64,000 nt of DNA from Pseudarthrobacter cellobiosi (GTDB lineage: Bacteria > Actinomycetota > Actinomycetes > Actinomycetales > Micrococcaceae): contig NZ_JAMXBJ010000050.1 of assembly GCF_023913755.1 (NCBI RefSeq), forward strand, positions 62,001 to 126,000, read 5' to 3'. The notes under the pieces were generated by a model. That model ran no database searches, was not told where the DNA came from, and saw nothing but the letters and a program-made list of their open reading frames with translations. A program made the translations under genes and the position numbers. Shown in pieces: positions 41,274 to 50,496 of this stretch. The stretch's first letter is position 1. The number at the start of each line of letters is the position of its first letter.

Positions 41274-42158
41274 CTAGCCCTTGACCGCACCCGAGAGCGC
41301 GAATGAGCTTCCTGCGCCCTTGGCCACAATCACGTACAGGGCCAGCACCGGGACCGAATACAGGATGGAGAAGGCGGCCAGCTGGCCGTACGCCACTGCG
41401 CCGTGCTGTCCGAAGAAGCTGAAGATCGACACCGCTGCTGGTTGCCGGGCTTCGGACAGGAGCAGGACGAACGGGACGAAGAAGTTCCCCCAGGCCTGGA
41501 TGAACACAAAAATGAACACCACGCCCAGCCCCTGCCGCATCAGGGGCAGGACGATGGTCCGCAGCGCCGTTAATCCTGACGCACCGTCCACCCAGGCCGC
41601 TTCCTCCAACGACACCGGGACTGCGTCCATAAAGCTCTTCGTCATCCAGATGGCCATGGGCAACGTGGTAGTGGCCATAAAGAAGATCGTGGCGGGCATC
41701 GAATCCAGCAGTTGAAGCTGCACAAACAACCCGTACACCGGCACCATGATCGCCGTGATGGGAAGGCAGGTTCCAAACAGGACGGTGTACATAAACGGCT
41801 TGTTGAACCTGGACTGGTAGCGGGACAGCGGGTAGGCAGCCAGGACTGCTGCCACGAGGTTCACGGCGGCTGTGCCGGCGGACAGCACCATGCTGTTCCA
41901 AAGCGGCTGGAACAGCAGCCCCGGTGTCATGATGGCGGCAAAGTTATCCAAGGAGAACCGACCCGGGAGCCTTGCCTCATGCCCGGCGGAGGCATCAAGG
42001 GACGCAAACACCAGCCAGAGCAGCGGCAGGACAAAGCAGGCACCGATCAGGATCAGGGACACGTCCGCCGGCATCCGGGCACGCTGCTGGGCGCGGGAAA
42101 CTGCGCCCGTCCCGGACCGCAGCTTCCCCCGCGCGGAGGTCCCCGCCGTCGTCGTCAT
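41274..42158 (-). CDS. ABC sugar transporter permease (MalG-type)
   Basis: The product has 294 residues with six membrane helices. The cytoplasmic loop that contacts the ATPase is EEAAWVDGASGLTALRTIVL, a good EAA motif. NSMVLSAGTAAVNLVAAVLA and LFGTCLPITAIMVPVYGLFV are typical of the MalG/carbohydrate uptake 1 group. It overlaps the other permease gene by 4 bases. No ATPase gene is present, as in many actinobacterial sugar systems that share one MsiK-type ATPase. The sugar is unknown. Confidence 0.9.
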   Translation of the reverse strand: MTTTAGTSARGKLRSGTGAVSRAQQRARMPADVSLILIGACFVLPLLWLVFASLDASAGHEARLPGRFSLDNFAAIMTPGLLFQPLWNSMVLSAGTAAVNLVAAVLAAYPLSRYQSRFNKPFMYTVLFGTCLPITAIMVPVYGLFVQLQLLDSMPATIFFMATTTLPMAIWMTKSFMDAVPVSLEEAAWVDGASGLTALRTIVLPLMRQGLGVVFIFVFIQAWGNFFVPFVLLLSEARQPAAVSIFSFFGQHGAVAYGQLAAFSILYSVPVLALYVIVAKGAGSSFALSGAVKG

Positions 42159-43072
42159 GGTTTGCTCTCCCGCAGGAGCCGGACGTAGGCGGCACCGAAC
42201 ACCACGCCAATGAGGATCAGCACTGACGCCACCGCGGTGCCGTAGCCGATGTCGCCGAACTTGAAGGCCTCCAGGTACGCCAGCACAGGCAGCGTGGTGC
42301 TGGCGTTGGCGGGGCCGCCCGCTGTCATCACCCAGATCAGGGTGAACACCGCCAGCGTCTGCAGGGTGATGAGCATGAGGTTGGTGGCGATGCTGCCGCG
42401 GATCATGGGGATGGTGATGAAGGCCAGCCGCTGCCAGCCGCCGGCACCGTCCATCAGCGCGGCCTCCGTGACCTCGCCGGGGATGTCATTGAGCGCGGCG
42501 CGGTACACCAGCATGGAGAACGCCGTGCCACGCCAGATGTTGGCAAGCAGGATGGCGACCATCGGGAACGAATACAGCCAGTCGGTCTGCCCGAGCCCCA
42601 GCCCGCCCAGCAGCTGGTTCAGGGTCCCGTCCCGGCTGAAATACGCGTAGGCGGCGAAGGCGGCCACGATCTCGGGGAGCACCCATGCGGCCACCACCGC
42701 CGTACCGACGACGGCGGCCAGCGTTCGGCGCGCCCGCCGCATCAGCACCGCGAGGGTGAGCCCCAGCAGGTTCTGGCCCAGGATGGCAGACCCGCCCACG
42801 AACAGGACAGTCAGGCCCAGCGAGAGCGGCAGCATCGGGTCCGACAGGAGCCTGGCGTAGTTGTCGAACCCGATCCAACCGGGACTGCGGGCATTGCGGC
42901 CGGTCAGGGCTGCATTAGTGAATGACGCGTGGAAGGCCCACAGCACGGGACCGGCCAAAAACACCAGCAGGAGAACCACTGCCGGCAGTACGGGGAGCAG
43001 CCGTGCCTGGCGCCTGAGTCCGGGGCGACGCCGCCGGTGGCCGGTCTGGTCACGCGTTAGGAAAACTGCCAC
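42155..43072 (-). CDS. ABC sugar transporter permease (MalF-type)
   Basis: The product has 305 residues with six membrane helices after a very basic start (RRRRPGLRRQ). The family features are FHASFTNAAL with GFDNYARLLSDP in the first outer part, and EVTEAALMDGAGGWQRLAFI as the EAA loop. It forms a heterodimer with the MalG-type protein encoded just downstream. It starts 3 bases after the solute-binding protein gene stop. Confidence 0.9.
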   Translation of the reverse strand: MAVFLTRDQTGHRRRRPGLRRQARLLPVLPAVVLLLVFLAGPVLWAFHASFTNAALTGRNARSPGWIGFDNYARLLSDPMLPLSLGLTVLFVGGSAILGQNLLGLTLAVLMRRARRTLAAVVGTAVVAAWVLPEIVAAFAAYAYFSRDGTLNQLLGGLGLGQTDWLYSFPMVAILLANIWRGTAFSMLVYRAALNDIPGEVTEAALMDGAGGWQRLAFITIPMIRGSIATNLMLITLQTLAVFTLIWVMTAGGPANASTTLPVLAYLEAFKFGDIGYGTAVASVLILIGVVFGAAYVRLLRESKP

Positions 43073-43075
43073 AGG

Positions 43076-44425
43076 CTACTTGGCGACGGTCTTGGCCTCA
43101 CCCACGATGCCCTTCACCGCCGTGTCATAGTCGGCGGCTGCCTGCTCCGGGGATTTCGCCCCGGTAATCACGGCTTCCGTGGCCTCCTGGACGGCCGCGG
43201 AGATCCGGGGGTAGTCGGCAGTTGCGGGACGGTAATGCGTGACGGCCACAAGCTCGGACACGTCCTTCACAAACGGGTTGGCCGCCTGGTAGCCGGCGTC
43301 GGCGGCGACGTCCTTCCGCACGGCGATCTGGGAGCTGGCGATGTTAAAGGCCAGGGAGTTCTTCTGGTTCAGTGCCGTGGCGAGGAACTCAAACGCGAGG
43401 TCAGGATTTTTGGTCTCCGCTCCTACCGCCACGGTCCAACCGCCGGACATGCTGACGCCGCCGGGTGCCTGGCCGTTCTGGGTCGGGAACGCTGTGACGC
43501 CCATGTCCTGCCCGTACTCGGCCCACTCGTAGCTGCCGCCCTTCTGCCAGAACGACGGCGTATACGAACCTTCCACGGTTGCGCCCATCTTGCCCTGCGG
43601 CAGCCATTCGCCGAAGACCTTCTTCCACACATTCGCGTCGAGGGCCTCCGCCGGGGAGACGGCCAGTTTTTCGTCGTAGAGGGTCTTGAGGAACGCCAAC
43701 GAGTCGGTGAACCCCGGGGAACCGACTACCCACTTTTTGGCGTCGGCGTCGTAGAGTTCGGAATCCGTTCCGTAGAACAGCTCGTAGAAGCTCTGCATCA
43801 CGGTGCCTTCGCCGGTGGCCTTGCCGGCGTACATGTTGAACGGCACCACGGAGGCGTCACTGGCCTTGATTTTCCGGGCGGTGTCCAGGATGTCCTGCCA
43901 GGTGCGGGGCTCCCACGGGACGCTGACGCCCGCGGCGGCGAGCACCTTTTTGTTGTACCAGATAGCTCGGGTGTCGGTGCCCAGCGGAACCGCGTAGGTG
44001 CCGCCGTCGTCCCCCAGACCGGCCGCTTTGGCGCCAGCGTCGAAGGTATCCCAGTCCTTCCACCCCTCAAGGTGGCTGTCCAGCTTCAGGAGGTACCCGG
44101 CGTCAACGTCGGAACGCACCTTGAAGGTGTCCTCATAGAAGACATCCGGGGCGGTGGAGGGCGAACGGAGAGCGAGGGCAAGCTTGGTGCCGTAGTCGTC
44201 GTCGTTCGCCTGGATGGGCTCCAGGGCAATCGTCACGCCCTGGTTGGCGGCCTCAAACTCCTGCTTGGCCGCCTGGAAGAGCGTGTCAAGGGCAGTGAAG
44301 GAATCGGTCTTTTGGTAGACCACCTTCAGCGTTTTGGTCTCCGCTTCGGGGGCGGAGGGGGAACACGCCGTCAGCACGAAGCCCGCTGCAGCGATGAGTG
44401 AAGTGATTTTAAGGGCCCGGCGCAT
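43076..44425 (-). CDS. Extracellular sugar-binding lipoprotein (ABC transporter)
   Basis: The product has 449 residues. A signal peptide ends in FVLTAC, a lipobox, so the protein is anchored outside the membrane. The fold is that of family 1 solute-binding proteins: SPSTAPDVFYEDTFKVRSDV, DTRAIWYNKKVLAAAGVSVP, TWQDILDTARKIKA, GKMGATVEGSYTPSFW and GGVSMSGGWTVAVGAE are the usual landmarks. It captures an oligosaccharide or sugar and hands it to the two permeases. It is the first gene of the transporter operon and is preceded on the same strand by a ROK regulator. Confidence 0.9.
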   Translation of the reverse strand: MRRALKITSLIAAAGFVLTACSPSAPEAETKTLKVVYQKTDSFTALDTLFQAAKQEFEAANQGVTIALEPIQANDDDYGTKLALALRSPSTAPDVFYEDTFKVRSDVDAGYLLKLDSHLEGWKDWDTFDAGAKAAGLGDDGGTYAVPLGTDTRAIWYNKKVLAAAGVSVPWEPRTWQDILDTARKIKASDASVVPFNMYAGKATGEGTVMQSFYELFYGTDSELYDADAKKWVVGSPGFTDSLAFLKTLYDEKLAVSPAEALDANVWKKVFGEWLPQGKMGATVEGSYTPSFWQKGGSYEWAEYGQDMGVTAFPTQNGQAPGGVSMSGGWTVAVGAETKNPDLAFEFLATALNQKNSLAFNIASSQIAVRKDVAADAGYQAANPFVKDVSELVAVTHYRPATADYPRISAAVQEATEAVITGAKSPEQAAADYDTAVKGIVGEAKTVAK

Positions 44426-44544
44426 TGGTGCTCCATTCAGTCAATGGCTGCCGTCCCCTGTATCTGCGGGCCCCAGCCGCGGCGATATCCACATGCTAGA
44501 TGGGGCTCCGGCCAGTGGCAAGGAGGCCCCGTTAAGACGTCCGG

Positions 44545-45801
44545 TCAGACTTCCAGGAGAAGCCGCTGCGCCCGGGGCGCCAGTGTATGCTCCAGGACCA
44601 GGCAGGCAGCTCCAACGGCGCCCACGTCCTCACCGACTCCCGTGCCGACAACCTCGATGGTGTGGATCAGGCGGGCCGCGCTGTTGGCGTCCACCAGGGC
44701 CGGGATCTTCTCCAGGTAGCGGTCGGCGATCCGGCTCCAGAAGGGCCCGCCGAACACAACCCGCTCCACATCCAGCGTGTTGGTGACCACGGAGACGGCC
44801 CGGGCCACCAGCACGGCTGACTTGTCGATGATCGCCAGGGCCTTGGCGTCGCCGGCATCGGCAAGGTCGCACAGCTGGGAGAAGCTCTGCTGCACTTCGG
44901 CTCCGCTGGTGTGCTTTCCGGACCCGTTCAGGATGCCGGCGGCGACGGCCTCCGCCACGAGCACCTGCGGGATGGCTGAGGACTTCACGCAGCCGCGCAG
45001 TCCGCAGTCGCAGACCGGGCCATCGGGGTCCACCACGATGTGGCCGATCTCGCCGGCGTTTCCTGACGTTCCACGGACCACCTCATCGTTGAGGACGATG
45101 CCGCAGCCGATACCGGTGCCCATGTACATAAAAATGAAACTGCCCGAGCCGCTGGGCCCGCCGGCCCATGTCTCGGCGACGGCGGCGCTGGTGACGTCCT
45201 TATCCACCAGGACGGAATAGCCGGTGGCCTTGGCCAGGGCGTCCCGAAGCTCCACGCGGTCCCAGCCCGGCAGCAGCGGCGGCTCCACCACGGTGCCGTT
45301 GTCCAGGTCGATGGGTCCCGGAGCGGCCAGGCCCAGGCCGGCGATCCGGCTGGTGTCCACGCCGGACTCGGCAACGAGCTGCTCGATCTCGGTGGCCATG
45401 GTGGACATAACGGCGGCAGGATCATTCCCGCCGGGTGTTCTAATCCGTGAATGCTGTACAACGGCGCCCACAAGATCGAGGACCACGAACGTGGTGACGG
45501 CGGGGTCCAGGTGGACGCCGATGGCATACATGCCGCCCGGGTTGAGACGAAGCATGGTGCGCGGCTTGCCGGGGCCACTGCCTTCTTTGCCGGCTTCGAC
45601 GATCAGGTGCTGGTCCAGCAGGCGGCGGGAGATGTTGGAGATAGTCTGCGGCGAAAGGCCCACAATCTGGGCGAGCTCCACGCGGCTGAGCCCCCCGGAT
45701 GACCGGCGGATGGCATCCAGGATGACCGTGAGGTTGAAGTCCCCCATGCGCGGAAGATTAGTCCCGCGCCGTGGCGCCGAGGACTGGCGGATTTCTGGCA
45801 C
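44545..45801 (-). CDS. ROK family transcriptional regulator (NagC/XylR type)
   Basis: The product has 418 residues. A winged helix-turn-helix at about residues 20-80 (NLTVILDAIRRSSGGLSRVE, LAQIVGLSPQTISNISRRLL) precedes a ROK domain. IAGLGLAAPGPIDLDNGTVV, FIFMYMGTGIGCGIVLND and GNAGEIGHIVVDPDGPVCDCGLRGC carry the sugar and zinc-binding cysteines (CxCGxxGC). Such proteins bind a sugar or sugar phosphate and release their operator. Its place 119 bases before the solute-binding protein gene on the same strand points to control of that transporter. Confidence 0.92.
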   Translation of the reverse strand: MPEIRQSSAPRRGTNLPRMGDFNLTVILDAIRRSSGGLSRVELAQIVGLSPQTISNISRRLLDQHLIVEAGKEGSGPGKPRTMLRLNPGGMYAIGVHLDPAVTTFVVLDLVGAVVQHSRIRTPGGNDPAAVMSTMATEIEQLVAESGVDTSRIAGLGLAAPGPIDLDNGTVVEPPLLPGWDRVELRDALAKATGYSVLVDKDVTSAAVAETWAGGPSGSGSFIFMYMGTGIGCGIVLNDEVVRGTSGNAGEIGHIVVDPDGPVCDCGLRGCVKSSAIPQVLVAEAVAAGILNGSGKHTSGAEVQQSFSQLCDLADAGDAKALAIIDKSAVLVARAVSVVTNTLDVERVVFGGPFWSRIADRYLEKIPALVDANSAARLIHTIEVVGTGVGEDVGAVGAACLVLEHTLAPRAQRLLLEV

Positions 45802-45930
45802 GGTCTCCCCTAGGTTTTCGGCCGCGTATTCATGATGATGTCTGAATGGTACGTTACCTCCTGATCAACGCCCAGAGCCGGAGGTGGGGCCGCGCCGCGG
45901 CCGGGGCGCCACCTTGCCGTGCTGGCGCGC

Positions 45931-47112
45931 CTATGGCCGCCGGGTGCTGACCGCCACCGTGAACTTTTGATTGCCGCCCCTCACAGTGGTGGGACCCACC
46001 AGCCGCTCCAGCGCAGGGAGGTACTGCAGGTGCCGGTTGAACACCGTCCATAGCTCACCGCCCGGCGCCAGGACCCTGGCTGCCGCCTCGAACAGTTTGA
46101 TGCCCGCTCCGGCATGCACACTGGCGCCCAGGTGGAAGGGCGGATTCAGGAGGACCAGGTCGGCGCTTCCGGCCGGGAGGGTGCTCATGGCGTCATCCTG
46201 GAGGGCGGTAATCCGTTCCTCGAGGCCGTTGGCCTGCGCCGTGGCCCGGGCGGACGCGACGGCGGCGGCGGACCGGTCCGTGGCCGTGACCCTTGAGACC
46301 GGGTTCTGGCGGGCGTACATGGCGGCGAGGATGCCGGTGCCACAGCCCAGATCGATGGCGTGCCCGGCTTCAGGCATCTCCGGCAGGAAGGTCAGGAGAA
46401 ACCTGGTCCCGATGTCCAGTTTCGCTCCAGCAAAGACGGCACCGTGCGCAGCAACGTCCAGGTCCAGCTCGGCAAGGCGTTCGACGGCGGGACTCCACTC
46501 GTGCGTCTCAGTTTGCCGGGCGCCGCTGGCGAGGATGATCCGGGACTTCTGCCGTGCCAGCTGCGGCTGGACCGTCTCGAAGTGGCGCTCCAGGACCGCG
46601 TTCATTCCCAGGGACATGTGTTTGATCCGCCCGCCGGCGAGCAGCACCACGTCAGGGGCGGCATAACGCGCCACGGCGGCTGCGATTTCTTCAAGCTCCG
46701 CCAGCGTCCGCGGCAGTTGAAGCAGCACCAGCTCCGCGCCGGACAGCAGCTCCTCCGCCAGCGGCAATTGTTCGAACCCGGTGGCGTCAATGGCTCCGGG
46801 ATCCGCCGCTGCGAGCCCCACAGCCGCAGCGTTGTTCCGCAGGGCGCGCTCCCCAGTGATGAGATCCTCGTGCACACGGACGCGGCGGACCCCCAGAGTG
46901 CCCAGCGCACCGAGGGTGAGAGCACCGTAGCGGTCGCCGATCACTGCCAGCCGGGTACCCGGTTCCGTGCGCGCTGCGGCGGCTTCGAGCAGCAGCCGGT
47001 CCGTGGCGTCCCAGGCCTGGAGGTTCGGGGCTTCGACATCCGGGTGGCGCCGGAGCGTGCCGAGGATGTCCTCAAGAGTGTTCTGTGCCACTGGTTCCTG
47101 CCGTCTGGTCAT
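45931..47112 (-). CDS. RsmC/RlmG-like class I SAM methyltransferase
   Basis: The product has 393 residues. The N-terminal half is a degenerate methyltransferase fold (GTRLAVIGDRYGALTLGAL) and the C-terminal half is active-looking: HAIDLGCGTGILAAMYARQN for SAM, VTATDRSAAAVASARATAQA, and LVLLNPPFHLG, the NPPF motif of N2-guanine rRNA methyltransferases. The two-domain layout fits RsmC or RlmG, which modify 16S or 23S rRNA. It overlaps the upstream flavin monooxygenase gene by 4 bases, an odd partner. Confidence 0.88.
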   Translation of the reverse strand: MTRRQEPVAQNTLEDILGTLRRHPDVEAPNLQAWDATDRLLLEAAAARTEPGTRLAVIGDRYGALTLGALGTLGVRRVRVHEDLITGERALRNNAAAVGLAAADPGAIDATGFEQLPLAEELLSGAELVLLQLPRTLAELEEIAAAVARYAAPDVVLLAGGRIKHMSLGMNAVLERHFETVQPQLARQKSRIILASGARQTETHEWSPAVERLAELDLDVAAHGAVFAGAKLDIGTRFLLTFLPEMPEAGHAIDLGCGTGILAAMYARQNPVSRVTATDRSAAAVASARATAQANGLEERITALQDDAMSTLPAGSADLVLLNPPFHLGASVHAGAGIKLFEAAARVLAPGGELWTVFNRHLQYLPALERLVGPTTVRGGNQKFTVAVSTRRP

Positions 47113-48188
47113 GTACTGGTTGTTGATGCGGTTGGTGCAAGCGCGGGCAGTTTGAGGATGGCGGTGACGGCCGCCCGGCCCGCCCTGTTGGCGCCGATGG
47201 TGGACGACGACGGCCCGTACCCCACCAGATGGACGCGCGGTTCAGCTGCCACCTGGGTCCCTTCCATGGCGATGCCGCCGCCGGGTCCCCGGAGATGCAG
47301 CGGCGCCAGGTGTTCGAGCTCGGCACGGAATCCGGTGGCCCACAGAATGACGTCGGCACGGAGCAGGCTCCCGTCGGCGAGCCGGACGCCGTCGGGCTCT
47401 ATCGCGGTGAACATGGGGCGACGGTCCAGCGCACCCCGTTGTGCTGCCGCCCTCAGCGCCGGGGTCCAGATGAGGCCGGTCACGGCCACCACGCTTTGCG
47501 GCGGCAGGCCCTGCCGCACGCGCTCCTCCACGAGTGCGACGGCGTTGTGTCCGGCCTGGGCGTCGAACGCGGCGTCACGCCAGTCGGGTTTCCGCCGGGT
47601 GAACCAGCTGGTGCTGGTCACCTGCGAGACCTCCTCCAGCAGCCCGACGGCGGAAATGCCGCCTCCCACGACGATGACGTGCAGGCCGCGGAACTCCTCG
47701 GCGGAGACGTAATCGGCCACGTGCAGTTGCCGGCCCCGGAACGTGGCCCGGCCCGAGTAGATGGGCCAGAACGGCCGGGTCCACGTACCGGTTGCGTTGA
47801 TGACCGCCTTCGCTGACCAGTCGCCGCTGTCGGTGCTGATCCGCAGGCGCCCCGCCGGATCGGCGTCTTCCCTGGCGACCGAGGTGACCTTGACCGGGCG
47901 CAGGACCTCAATTCCGAGGTCCCGCTCGTAGCCGGCGAAGTACCGGCTCAGGAACTCCGAGCTGGGTTCCGTGGGATCCACGTCGGGCTTCGCGATGCCG
48001 GGAAGGTCACTGATGCCGTTGACCGTCGCCATGACCAGGCTTTTCCAGCGGTGGCGCCAGGCGCCGCCCGGGCCTTCCTCGGCGTCGAGGACCCTGTATT
48101 CAACCCCTCGGCGCTGCAGGTGGTAGGCGGCGGAGAGTCCCGCCTGACCCGCGCCGATGACCACAACGTCGGTGGTTCCGTAGTCCAT
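47109..48188 (-). CDS. Flavin-containing monooxygenase-like NAD(P)/FAD protein
   Basis: The product has 359 residues. It has an FAD motif at the start (TDVVVIGAGQAGLSAAYHLQ), a NAD(P) motif in the middle (LHVIVVGGGISAVGLLEEVS) and the late ATG motif VILWATGFRAELEHLAPLHL. The group acts as baeyer-villiger-like or FMO monooxygenases or as pyridine nucleotide-disulfide reductase-like enzymes. The substrate is unknown. It begins 18 bases after the PhnA/YjdM-type gene and overlaps the methyltransferase gene downstream. Confidence 0.85.
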   Translation of the reverse strand: MDYGTTDVVVIGAGQAGLSAAYHLQRRGVEYRVLDAEEGPGGAWRHRWKSLVMATVNGISDLPGIAKPDVDPTEPSSEFLSRYFAGYERDLGIEVLRPVKVTSVAREDADPAGRLRISTDSGDWSAKAVINATGTWTRPFWPIYSGRATFRGRQLHVADYVSAEEFRGLHVIVVGGGISAVGLLEEVSQVTSTSWFTRRKPDWRDAAFDAQAGHNAVALVEERVRQGLPPQSVVAVTGLIWTPALRAAAQRGALDRRPMFTAIEPDGVRLADGSLLRADVILWATGFRAELEHLAPLHLRGPGGGIAMEGTQVAAEPRVHLVGYGPSSSTIGANRAGRAAVTAILKLPALAPTASTTST

Positions 48189-48206
48189 GCCCCTGACCGG
48201 TTCCGG

Positions 48207-48560
48207 CTAGACCTTCTTCACCACGGAGGATTTGAGCTGCATCGGCCCCACGCCGTCCACCTTGCAGTCGATGTCGTGATCGCCCACACCGTCCATCAGC
48301 CGGATCCCGCGGACTTTGGTGCCAACCTTGATGACACCGGAGCTGCCCTTGATTTTCAGGTCCTTGATCACCGTGACCGTGTCGCCGTCGGCGAGGATGT
48401 TGCCCACTGCATCCTTGATGACCCTCGGCCCGGCCTCTGCCGTGGCCTCCGCCACCTGGGCGGACCACTCGTGGCCGCATTCCGGGCAGACCAGTAGCGC
48501 ACCCATCTCGTAGGTGTAGGCGCTGGAGCATTCGGGGCACGGTGGCAACGTCTCATTCAC
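48207..48560 (-). CDS. Zinc ribbon protein YjdM/PhnA
   Basis: The product has 117 residues from a GTG. A zinc ribbon occupies the first 35 residues (CPECSSAY and CPECGHEW give four Cys), then VIKDAVGNILADGDTVTVIK, KIKGSSGVIKVGTKVRGIRL and DHDIDCKVDGVGPMQLKSSV make a small beta barrel. This is the YjdM (formerly PhnA) family. The old link to phosphonate breakdown is not well supported and its role is unknown. GGGGGA touches the start codon, so the spacing is tight and the exact start may differ. Confidence 0.9.
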   Translation of the reverse strand: MNETLPPCPECSSAYTYEMGALLVCPECGHEWSAQVAEATAEAGPRVIKDAVGNILADGDTVTVIKDLKIKGSSGVIKVGTKVRGIRLMDGVGDHDIDCKVDGVGPMQLKSSVVKKV

Positions 48561-48644
48561 TCCCCCATGATAATCGCGCCACTGCGCTGACAGGTGCGCG
48601 CCGGCGTCGTACTGTTGGGCCTAGGCGGACGAAAGGCGAGGACC

Positions 48645-49964
48645 ATGAAAACAGAAAAAGGGGCAGCGTCGCTGCTGGCGAACGCACTGGGCATCGTCCT
48701 GGGGACGACGGAGATACCGCTGAGACTGCGGGCGTGGGACGGGTCCGAGGCGGGGCCGCCCGACGCCCCGGTCCTCGAATTCAGGTCACGCCGCGCCCTG
48801 CGCCGGATCCTGTGGTCGCCGGGGCAGCTCGGGCTCAGCCGCGCCTACGTCGCCGGGGACATCGATGCCCCCGGCGACATCTTTGCAGCCTTCACGGCGC
48901 TCAGCTCGGCGGGCAAGTTTTCCGAGCCCGGCCCCTTCCGGCCCCTGACTCCGCGTGAACTGGCCACGCTGGTCAGCACGGCGGTCCGGCTGGGCGCGCT
49001 GGGTCCCAACCCTGCTCCGCCGCCGGAGGAGGCCAAGGTCACGCGGAAGCGCCGGCTCCACACCCGGCAGCGCGACGCCGCGGCCATCTCGCACCATTAC
49101 GACGTCGGCAACGACTTTTACGCCCTCGTGCTGGGACCCTCAATGGTTTACTCGTGCGCGGTGTGGGCGGATGGACCCGACGGCGGCGGCACCCCTGCCG
49201 GCCGCGGCCTTCCGGCCGGACTGGAAGACGCGCAGAAGGCCAAGGTGGATCTCGTCTGCCGGAAGCTTGGCCTGCAGCCCGGGATGCGGGTCCTGGACGT
49301 AGGCTGCGGCTGGGGCAGCTTCGCGTTGCACGCTGCGCAGCATTACGGCGTCACAGTGGTGGGGGTGACGCTCTCCACGGAACAGGCCATGCTGGCACGC
49401 AAACGTGCGGCCGACGCCGGCCTGACCGAAAACATCGACATCCGGGTCCAGGATTACCGCGATATCGCCGACGGTCCGTTCGACGCCATCAGCTCCATCG
49501 GCATGTCCGAACACGTGGGCCGGGAACAGACACCCTTTTATGTCGACGTGCTGCACGGCTTGCTCCGTCCCGGCGGCCGGCTGCTCAACCACGCCATCTC
49601 CTGGAACGCAGGCCCCACCAAGCCGGACCCGGACTCCTTCATTCCGCGCTACGTGTTTCCGGACGGCGAGATGATCAGCCTGGGCGAGATGGTCAGCGCG
49701 CTGGAATCCGGCAGGTTCGAAGTACTGGACGTGGAGGCCCTGCGCCGGCACTACGCCCTGACCCTGCGGGCGTGGGTGCGCAGGCTCGAAGAGAACTGGG
49801 ACGAAGCCGTCCGGCTCACCAGCCTGGGCCGGGCGCGTATCTGGCGGCTGTACATGGCCTCAAGTGCCCTGGGCTTTGAAACCGGGATCACGGGCGTCAA
49901 CCAGATCCTCGTCCAGCGTGCCGGCGGGGACGGGCCGCCGCTGCGCCGGAGTGACTGGATCTAA
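48645..49964 (+). CDS. Second cyclopropane-fatty-acid synthase family methyltransferase
   Basis: The ATG at 48645 with GCGAGG upstream gives 439 residues. An N-terminal sterol-carrier-like part (FRSRRALRRILWSPGQLGLS, RAYVAGDIDAPGDIFAAF) precedes a catalytic domain: ISHHYDVGNDFYALVLGPSM, VLDVGCGWGSFALHAAQHYG, VTLSTEQAMLARKRA, ISSIGMSEHVGREQTPFYVD and YVFPDGEMISLGEMVSALES. It is related to but distinct from the protein at 26673-28046: the residue context IGMSEHVG replaces VEMVEAVG. It stands alone and probably makes a branched or cyclopropane acyl product on membrane lipids. Confidence 0.88.
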   Translation: MKTEKGAASLLANALGIVLGTTEIPLRLRAWDGSEAGPPDAPVLEFRSRRALRRILWSPGQLGLSRAYVAGDIDAPGDIFAAFTALSSAGKFSEPGPFRPLTPRELATLVSTAVRLGALGPNPAPPPEEAKVTRKRRLHTRQRDAAAISHHYDVGNDFYALVLGPSMVYSCAVWADGPDGGGTPAGRGLPAGLEDAQKAKVDLVCRKLGLQPGMRVLDVGCGWGSFALHAAQHYGVTVVGVTLSTEQAMLARKRAADAGLTENIDIRVQDYRDIADGPFDAISSIGMSEHVGREQTPFYVDVLHGLLRPGGRLLNHAISWNAGPTKPDPDSFIPRYVFPDGEMISLGEMVSALESGRFEVLDVEALRRHYALTLRAWVRRLEENWDEAVRLTSLGRARIWRLYMASSALGFETGITGVNQILVQRAGGDGPPLRRSDWI

Positions 49965-50011
49965 GGGCTCACTACTAGGCACCCACTTCTCCGAGCTCCT
50001 GTTTGGGAGAG

Positions 50012-50047
50012 AAAAGATGAGCCACCCAACCGGGTGGCTCATCTTTT
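50012..50047. terminator. Bidirectional intrinsic terminator
   Basis: A perfect 16-bp stem (50012-50027 with 50032-50047) around AACC ends in TTTTTT on the plus strand and TTTT on the minus strand. It serves the Cfa-type gene on the plus strand and the first tRNA-Ala on the minus strand. Confidence 0.9.
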
Positions 50048-50068
50048 TTGTGGACCTTGGGTCCTGTT

Positions 50069-50144
50069 TGGTGGAGCTGAGGGGACTCGAACCCCTGACC
50101 CCCTGCATGCCATGCAGGTGCGCTACCAGCTGCGCCACAGCCCC
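50069..50144 (-). tRNA. tRNA-Ala (GGC), copy 1
   Basis: Read on the minus strand it folds into a full cloverleaf. The acceptor stem GGGGCTG/CAGCTCC contains G3-U70, the alanine identity pair. The anticodon loop is ATGGCAT, giving GGC for GCC codons, and the T arm has GGTTCGAGTCC. The body is 73 nt and the CCA end is encoded (50069-50071). Confidence 0.95.
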
Positions 50145-50246
50145 AAACTTGTGCTCCTCCGCGGTTCCGACCGCCCGAAGCAACCTGATCAGCTTAATAG
50201 AAATCTGCGCGCTGCGCCAATCGGGAACGTCGGCCCGCAAGTCATA

Positions 50247-50295
50247 GGCTTGTTCGCGGATCCGAACCTTCAAGGCCAGGATCCGCGAACAAGCC
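50247..50295. repeat. 17-bp perfect inverted repeat between the two tRNA-Ala genes
   Basis: GGCTTGTTCGCGGATCC (50247-50263) pairs exactly with 50279-50295 across 15 bases. No T-run follows either arm. It lies upstream of copy 1, so it may be a processing site, a strong pause hairpin or a mobile-element trace. Confidence 0.85.
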
Positions 50296-50397
50296 CAGGA
50301 TGTAAGCACAGTTCGCATGCGTGCGGGCGCATGTGCCTGACGCAAGGGATTCCGACCACCGCTATCCGGCAAATGGAGTGTCCGGCGCAATCGAGTT

Positions 50398-50422
50398 GGT
50401 GGGTCGGGTTTCCCGACCCACC
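50398..50422. repeat. 11-bp inverted repeat with 3-base loop
   Basis: GGTGGGTCGGG (50398-50408), TTT, CCCGACCCACC (50412-50422) is a perfect hairpin. It is the second strong stem in the spacer between the tRNA copies. Confidence 0.8.
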
Positions 50423-50453
50423 TCTCACACCAATGCCCATGCTGGGCGTACAC

Positions 50454-50489
50454 AAAAAAATCCGCCGGAATCTTTCGATTCCGGCGGAT
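50454..50489 (-). terminator. Intrinsic terminator of tRNA-Ala copy 2
   Basis: ATCCGCCGGAATC (50460-50472) pairs with 50477-50489 around a TTTC loop, and seven T residues follow on the minus strand. It lies 8 bases past the end of the tRNA. Confidence 0.9.
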
Positions 50490-50496
50490 TATCCGG

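Noticed and set aside
50247..50295. Insertion-sequence end or attachment site
   Set aside because: The 17-bp repeat is close to tRNA genes, but there is no transposase or integrase gene in the window and no target duplication seen.
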